This document shows, piece after piece, positions 44,675 to 48,683 of a DNA stretch of 48,683 nt. The notes beneath the pieces are model-generated. The model worked only from the letters and a program-made list of their open reading frames with translations, had not been told where the DNA came from and did no database searches. Origin of the DNA: Corallococcus carmarthensis (GTDB lineage Bacteria > Myxococcota > Myxococcia > Myxococcales > Myxococcaceae); assembly GCF_003611695.1 (NCBI RefSeq), contig NZ_RAWE01000056.1, positions 1-48,683 on the forward strand, in the 5' to 3' direction. The stretch's first letter is position 1; each line of letters starts with the position of its first letter. A program made the translations under genes and the position numbers.

Positions 44675-45684
44675 GGGAACACCCGCAGGAAGGTGGCGCG
44701 CAGCAGCAGCTCCAGCGCGGCCAGCCCGAAGGCCACCAGCAGGAACGGGTGGAAGTTCTCCTTGTACGTGGCGCTGGCACCGCCCTCCATCAGCTTCGAG
44801 CGCTCCAGCGCGTCCAGCACCTTCTGCAGGCCCCGCTTGAGGCCTTCCGGGTCCGTGGCGCGGTAGTACTCGCCGCCGGTGCGGTCCGCGATGTCCTGCA
44901 TCAGCTCCGGGTTGATGGGGATCTCCGTCTCGCGCCACACGGTGTTGCCGAACAGGTCCGTGCCCTGCGGGAAGGGCACCTTGCCGCCCTTGCCCACGAG
45001 GATGGTGTAGATGGGGATGTGGAGCGACGCGGCCATGTTCGCCGCGTCCAGCGGGGAAATCTTGCCGGCGTTGTTGTCGCCGTCGGTGATCAGCACCACC
45101 ACCCGGCTCTTCGCGTCGGAGTCACGCAGGCGGTTGAGCGACGTGGCGATGGCGTCGCCAATGGCCGTGCCGTCCTCCAGGACGCGGGTGCGCAGCTGCT
45201 TGAGCACTTCCTTCAGCACGCCGTAGTCCAGCGTCAGCGGAGACTGCGTGTACGCGGCGCCGGAGAACACCACCAGGCCCAGGCGGTCGTTCACGCGGCC
45301 GGTGATGAAGTCCGCGAGCACCTCCTTCGCCACGTTGAGGCGGTTCTGCGGACGGAAGTCGCCGGCCTCCATGGACGTGGACAGGTCCAGCGCCACCACG
45401 ATGTCGATGCCCTCCACCGACAGGTCTCGCACGCGCGAGTCGCGCGACTGCGGCCGTGCGATGGCCACCACCGCGGCAATCACCGCCGCCGCGCGCAGGA
45501 CGGGGAGCAGCGGCAGCAGGTACGTGCGAAAGCCCCGGCCGCCTTTCGCGAAGACGTGCGCGGCGGAGAAGCGCAGCGTGGCGCGGCGCTTGCGCGCCCA
45601 GAAGGCGAGCACGAGCAGCAGCGGCGCCAGCAGCAGGGCCCAGAGCGCCTCCGGGTTATTGAACGCGAGGTCCGGGGGCAGCAT
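44671..45684 (-). CDS. batA: BatA-like von Willebrand A-domain protein
   Basis: The protein has 337 residues. It has the standard BatA start (FNNPEALWALLLAPLLLVLAFWARKRR), a second helix near 58-78, the VWA domain with MIDAS D100-x-S-x-S (ALDLSTSM), ITDGDNNAGKISP, and a C-terminal membrane helix. It is the most conserved Bat protein and is thought to act with the MoxR ATPase. The start lies within the last 29 bases of the preceding gene, an unusually long overlap for this cluster. Confidence 0.92.
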   Translation of the reverse strand: MLPPDLAFNNPEALWALLLAPLLLVLAFWARKRRATLRFSAAHVFAKGGRGFRTYLLPLLPVLRAAAVIAAVVAIARPQSRDSRVRDLSVEGIDIVVALDLSTSMEAGDFRPQNRLNVAKEVLADFITGRVNDRLGLVVFSGAAYTQSPLTLDYGVLKEVLKQLRTRVLEDGTAIGDAIATSLNRLRDSDAKSRVVVLITDGDNNAGKISPLDAANMAASLHIPIYTILVGKGGKVPFPQGTDLFGNTVWRETEIPINPELMQDIADRTGGEYYRATDPEGLKRGLQKVLDALERSKLMEGGASATYKENFHPFLLVAFGLAALELLLRATFLRVFP

Positions 45685-46660
45685 CGGGCTTGGGGGGAGC
45701 GGGAGGAACGTACGTTTTCGTGAGCAGGTCGTAGCCGAAGGCCAACGCCTGATTGCAGGACTCGGGGGACGCGTCGGCGCGGGCGTACTTCACCATGTCC
45801 GACTCGGAGACGAAGCGCATCAGCGCGTCCTCCGGCAGGCCCGGCGTGGGCAGCCTGCGCAGGGACGCCATCAGTTCGGACGACGTGCACTCCAGGGCCT
45901 CGAAGCCGTAGCGCTCGCCCAGGTAGCCGCGCACGATTTCGGAGAGGCGGAAATAGAAGTCCTTCACGTGGCCGCGGCCGGGCAGGTCCTCGCGCTTGAG
46001 CGCGTCCAGGGACTGGCGCACGCGCACGTCCAGGGGCAGCAGCGGGACGACCTTCTCGCGCTTCGGGCGGCGCTGCCACCAGCGCACCAACGCCCAGGCC
46101 GCGACGCCCACGGCCAGCGCCGCCACGAGCGCGTAGAGCAGCGTCCACGAGCGGATGGGCACTTCCTGCGGGGGCTGGTAGTCGAACAGCTCCGCGCCCT
46201 GCCCCTGCGCGTCCGGCGGCAGCGTGGAGGCCACCTCCACCGGCTTGCCCTTGAGCACGAACCGGCGGGGCCCTTCCGGCGTCGCCACGTCGAAGGTGAG
46301 GTCGGGCAGCTGCACGCTGCCCAGTTCGAACGCGGAGAAGCGCAGGCCGAACGTCGTGGTGGCGTCGTTCGCGTTGTCCTGGCGCTGGCGCGTCTGCTGG
46401 AGCAGCTCCACGGCGCTCTCACCCGTGGGCGCCACCAGTTCGTAGCGCTGGTCCTTCGGGTGCGTGAGCGTCACCTGGTAGGTGAACGGCTCGCCGATGT
46501 GCACCTCTTCCGGCTCCACTCGCGCGGACGCGCCCGTGGGCGTCACCGTCTCCAGGGCGACCGGGGCCTTGGGCGCGACAGGAGCCGAGGACGGGGCCTG
46601 GGCCCAGGCGGCCGGCGTGCTGACCAGGAGGACCGCCGCGAGGACGAGCGCGTGTCTCAT
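45656..46660 (-). CDS. Membrane protein of the bat operon (DUF4381-like)
   Basis: The protein has 334 residues. Signal peptide, then a beta domain of about 120 residues (RVEPEEVHIGEPFTYQVTLTHP), one membrane helix at about 175-195, and a cytoplasmic helical domain (RVRQSLDALKREDLPGRG, FYFRLSEIVRGYLGERYGFEALECTSSEL) that resembles the DUF4381 region found between DUF58 and BatA genes. The extracytoplasmic beta domain is BatD-like and larger than in plain DUF4381 proteins. Start overlaps the DUF58 stop as ATGA. Confidence 0.8.
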   Translation of the reverse strand: MRHALVLAAVLLVSTPAAWAQAPSSAPVAPKAPVALETVTPTGASARVEPEEVHIGEPFTYQVTLTHPKDQRYELVAPTGESAVELLQQTRQRQDNANDATTTFGLRFSAFELGSVQLPDLTFDVATPEGPRRFVLKGKPVEVASTLPPDAQGQGAELFDYQPPQEVPIRSWTLLYALVAALAVGVAAWALVRWWQRRPKREKVVPLLPLDVRVRQSLDALKREDLPGRGHVKDFYFRLSEIVRGYLGERYGFEALECTSSELMASLRRLPTPGLPEDALMRFVSESDMVKYARADASPESCNQALAFGYDLLTKTYVPPAPPKPDAAPGPRVQ

Positions 46661-47538
46661 GCCGCCATCCTCCGGGCCCGCGCGCGGAAGAAGTTCGCCA
46701 GCGCCTTGCCGTGGTCGTCTCCGGCGCGCAGCTCCACGTGGTCCAGCTCCAGCTTCTTGAACAGCTTGCGGCGCTCGTCGCGCTGGGCCTGCATGGCGCG
46801 CATGAACTTGCCGCGCACGGCGGTGGAGCTGGTGTCCACGACGAAGCGCTCGCCCGTCTCCGGATCCTCCATCTCCACCAGGCCATGGCTCGGGAAGCGC
46901 TGCTCCAGCGGATCCTCGATGACCACCGGCACCAGGTCGTGGCGGCGGCCCACCAGGCGCAACGGCTTCTCGTAGCCCGTCGCCATGAAGTCCGACACGA
47001 GGAACGTCACGGCCTTCCGCTTGGACACCTGCGACAGGTACGTGAGCCCCGCGGACAGGTCCGTGCCATGGCCCTTCGGCTTGAAGGTGAGGATGTCGCT
47101 CACGAGCCTCAGCACGTGCATGCGGCCCTTGCGCGGCGGGACGACCTTCTCCACCCGGTCCGAGAAGAGGATGAGCCCCACGCGGTCGTTGTTCGCGATG
47201 GCGCTGAAGGCAATCTGCGCGGCGACCTCCGCGGCGACCTCCGCCTTCGTGCGGTCCTTGGAGCCGAACTCGTTGGAGGCGGACACGTCCACCAGGAGCA
47301 TCACCGTGAGCTCGCGCTCCTCGGTGAAGACCTTGATGTAGGCCTCGTTCATGCGCGCGGTGACGTTCCAGTCGATGAAGCGGATCTCGTCGCCGGGCTG
47401 GTACTGCCGCACCTCGGAGAAGGCCATGCCGCGGCCCTTGAACACCGAGTGGTACTGGCCGGCCAGCATGTCGGAGACCACCTTGCGGGTGCGGATCTCC
47501 AGCTTGCGGATGCGGCGGATGAGGTCCTTGGGCAGCAC
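46657..47538 (-). CDS. DUF58-domain protein (MoxR-associated)
   Basis: The protein has 293 residues, soluble. The family motif GRGMAFSEVRQYQPGDEIRFIDWNVTAR is complete, followed by a VWA-like fold (LLVDVSASNEFGS with a DxSxS metal site, VSDFMATGY). DUF58 proteins are always found with MoxR ATPases and are believed to connect the ATPase to the client or the membrane VWA proteins. It follows moxR by 36 bases. Confidence 0.92.
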   Translation of the reverse strand: MLPKDLIRRIRKLEIRTRKVVSDMLAGQYHSVFKGRGMAFSEVRQYQPGDEIRFIDWNVTARMNEAYIKVFTEERELTVMLLVDVSASNEFGSKDRTKAEVAAEVAAQIAFSAIANNDRVGLILFSDRVEKVVPPRKGRMHVLRLVSDILTFKPKGHGTDLSAGLTYLSQVSKRKAVTFLVSDFMATGYEKPLRLVGRRHDLVPVVIEDPLEQRFPSHGLVEMEDPETGERFVVDTSSTAVRGKFMRAMQAQRDERRKLFKKLELDHVELRAGDDHGKALANFFRARARRMAA

Positions 47539-47574
47539 GGGCGCGCTCCTACCGGGGGCCTTTCATGGAGCTTC

Positions 47575-48564
47575 TCAGGGGACTTCCACGCGGTCGAAGA
47601 CGCGCTGGATGATCTTCTCCTGGGTGAGTTCCTCGGCCTCCGCCTCGTAGGTCATCGCGATGCGGTGGCGGAGCACGTCGAAGGCGATGGCCTTCACGTC
47701 CTCCGGGGTGACGAAGCCGCGGTGGCGCAGGAACGCGTGAGCGCGGGCCGCCTGCGCAAGGGCGATGGTGGCGCGCGGCGAGGCCCCGAACTGGATGTAG
47801 TCCGCCAGGTCCTTGAGGCCGTAGCGCGCGGGCTCACGCGTGGCGAACACCACGTTGAGGATGTACTCCTTCACCTTCTCGTCCATGTAGATGGCGTGGA
47901 CGAGCTCCCGCGCGCGCACCAGGTGCTCCAGCGTGATGACCCGCTGGGCCTTCGGAGACGAGCCCCCGGACATCCGGTCCATGATGACCTTCTCCTCATC
48001 ACGGGTCGGGTAGCCCACCTTCACCTTGAGCATGAAGCGGTCCACCTGCGCTTCGGGGAGGGGGTAGGTGCCCTCCTGCTCGATGGGGTTCATCGTGGCC
48101 AGCACGAGGAAGGGCGAGGGCAGGCCGAAGGTCTGGTCGCCGATGGTGACCTGGCGCTCGGCCATGGCCTCCAGGAGGGCGGACTGGACCTTGGCGGGGG
48201 CGCGGTTGATTTCGTCCGCGAGGACGATGTTCGCGAAGATGGGCCCCTTGCGGACGGTGAACGCGGCCGTCTGCTGGTTGTAGATCATCGTGCCGACGAG
48301 GTCCGCCGGCAGCAGGTCGGGGGTGAACTGCACGCGCATGAAGGTGGCGCTGAGCGAGTCCGCCACGGTGCGCACGGTCAGCGTCTTGGCGAGTCCGGGC
48401 ACGCCCTCCAGGAGGACGTGGCCGTTGCACAAGAGGCCGATGAGGATGCGTTCGAGCATGTACCGCTGCCCGACGATGACCTTGCCGGTCTCCTGGTTGA
48501 GGACCTCGACGAAGCTGCTTTCCTGCTGCACGCGTTCAGTGAGCGCGCGGATGTCGGTGTTCAT
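47575..48564 (-). CDS. moxR: MoxR-family AAA+ ATPase
   Basis: The protein has 329 residues, family length. Walker A GVPGLAKT (54-61), Walker B with D117-E118 (VLADEINRA), sensor 1 in VLATMNPIEQEGTYPLPEAQVDRF, and the arginine-finger and sensor 2 helices in the lid. MoxR proteins are chaperone-like ATPases that insert metals or assemble complexes together with VWA proteins. The ATG at 48564 is preceded by GAGGGG; the longer frame to 48624 is upstream sequence. It is the first gene of the bat operon; the 119 bases beyond it hold its promoter but no clear motif. Confidence 0.93.
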   Translation of the reverse strand: MNTDIRALTERVQQESSFVEVLNQETGKVIVGQRYMLERILIGLLCNGHVLLEGVPGLAKTLTVRTVADSLSATFMRVQFTPDLLPADLVGTMIYNQQTAAFTVRKGPIFANIVLADEINRAPAKVQSALLEAMAERQVTIGDQTFGLPSPFLVLATMNPIEQEGTYPLPEAQVDRFMLKVKVGYPTRDEEKVIMDRMSGGSSPKAQRVITLEHLVRARELVHAIYMDEKVKEYILNVVFATREPARYGLKDLADYIQFGASPRATIALAQAARAHAFLRHRGFVTPEDVKAIAFDVLRHRIAMTYEAEAEELTQEKIIQRVFDRVEVP

Positions 48565-48683
48565 GTCCCCTCTGTCGGCCTGGGCGGCGGGCAGCCTAGG
48601 GTTCCCGGGCGTCCGGCTCAACACCGCTGTAGGCGGGACATTCCGTCAAGCCGCCCGGTCCCGTAAAGGGTCATCTCCCATGT

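Noticed and set aside
46711-48666. A 651-codon open frame on the plus strand
   Set aside because: It is antisense to the DUF58 and MoxR genes, both fully conserved; the product is His/Arg/Asp/Leu-rich without motifs.

Overview
The window looks like chromosomal DNA of a myxobacterium of the Myxococcus/Corallococcus type. GC is very high, genes are tightly packed with ATGA/GTGA stop-start overlaps, and the carD-carG pair (a CarD-type RNA-polymerase-binding protein with four AT-hooks, followed by its zinc-protein partner) is a hallmark of this group. The genus is inferred; no rRNA or tRNA gene is present to test it.

Left part (1-8.5 kb): the end of a PEGA-domain membrane protein, a small exported protein, carD, carG, and a membrane protein translationally coupled to a GT39/ArnT-like glycosyltransferase. 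Then comes a 1.3-kb tandem duplication. Each copy holds a small lipoprotein gene facing a gene for an exported Glu/Arg/Gln-repeat helix protein, and copy 1 ends in a stub of the neighbouring alcohol dehydrogenase gene.

Metabolic and regulatory middle (8.5-24.4 kb): an operon of aldehyde dehydrogenase, glutamine-synthetase-like ligase and iron-type alcohol dehydrogenase, divergent from a class I glutamine amidotransferase. Together these fit a gamma-glutamylation route for an amine or amino alcohol. Next are a lipase-like hydrolase, a short hypothetical protein, an AI-2E/PerM-type permease, a double-kinase hybrid sensor, a Cys-rich lipoprotein, rho, ligA, an acylphosphatase and a DUF3052-like protein.

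RNA and nucleoid section (24.9-29.9 kb): a ribonuclease E/G with a long insert inside its S1 domain and an RGG-type tail, a YihY/BrkB membrane protein with a winged-helix-like tail, and an HU/IHF-family protein.

Type III secretion block (38.9 to 29.9 kb, minus strand): eleven close-packed genes in the order helical export candidate, SctI-like rod, SctJ lipoprotein, FliG-N-like protein, SctQ, FliO-like protein, SctR, SctS, SctT, SctU, SctV. The five core export-gate proteins are complete and SctU keeps its NPTH autocleavage site. No ATPase (SctN), stator (SctL), secretin (SctC), SctD or filament gene is recognisable here. The FliO-like and FliG-like members give it a flagellum/injectisome hybrid character. 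A PilZ (c-di-GMP-binding) gene is divergent from it. SctQ has an internal start with a good ribosome site, predicting a separate SctQ-C product.

Right part (39.5-48.6 kb): a single-domain response regulator, then a complete bat-type operon on the minus strand (moxR, DUF58, a DUF4381-like membrane protein, batA, batB, batC, batD, batE). It encodes a MoxR AAA+ ATPase and von Willebrand A-domain proteins thought to act as an envelope chaperone/assembly complex. No CRISPR array, insertion sequence or RNA gene was seen.
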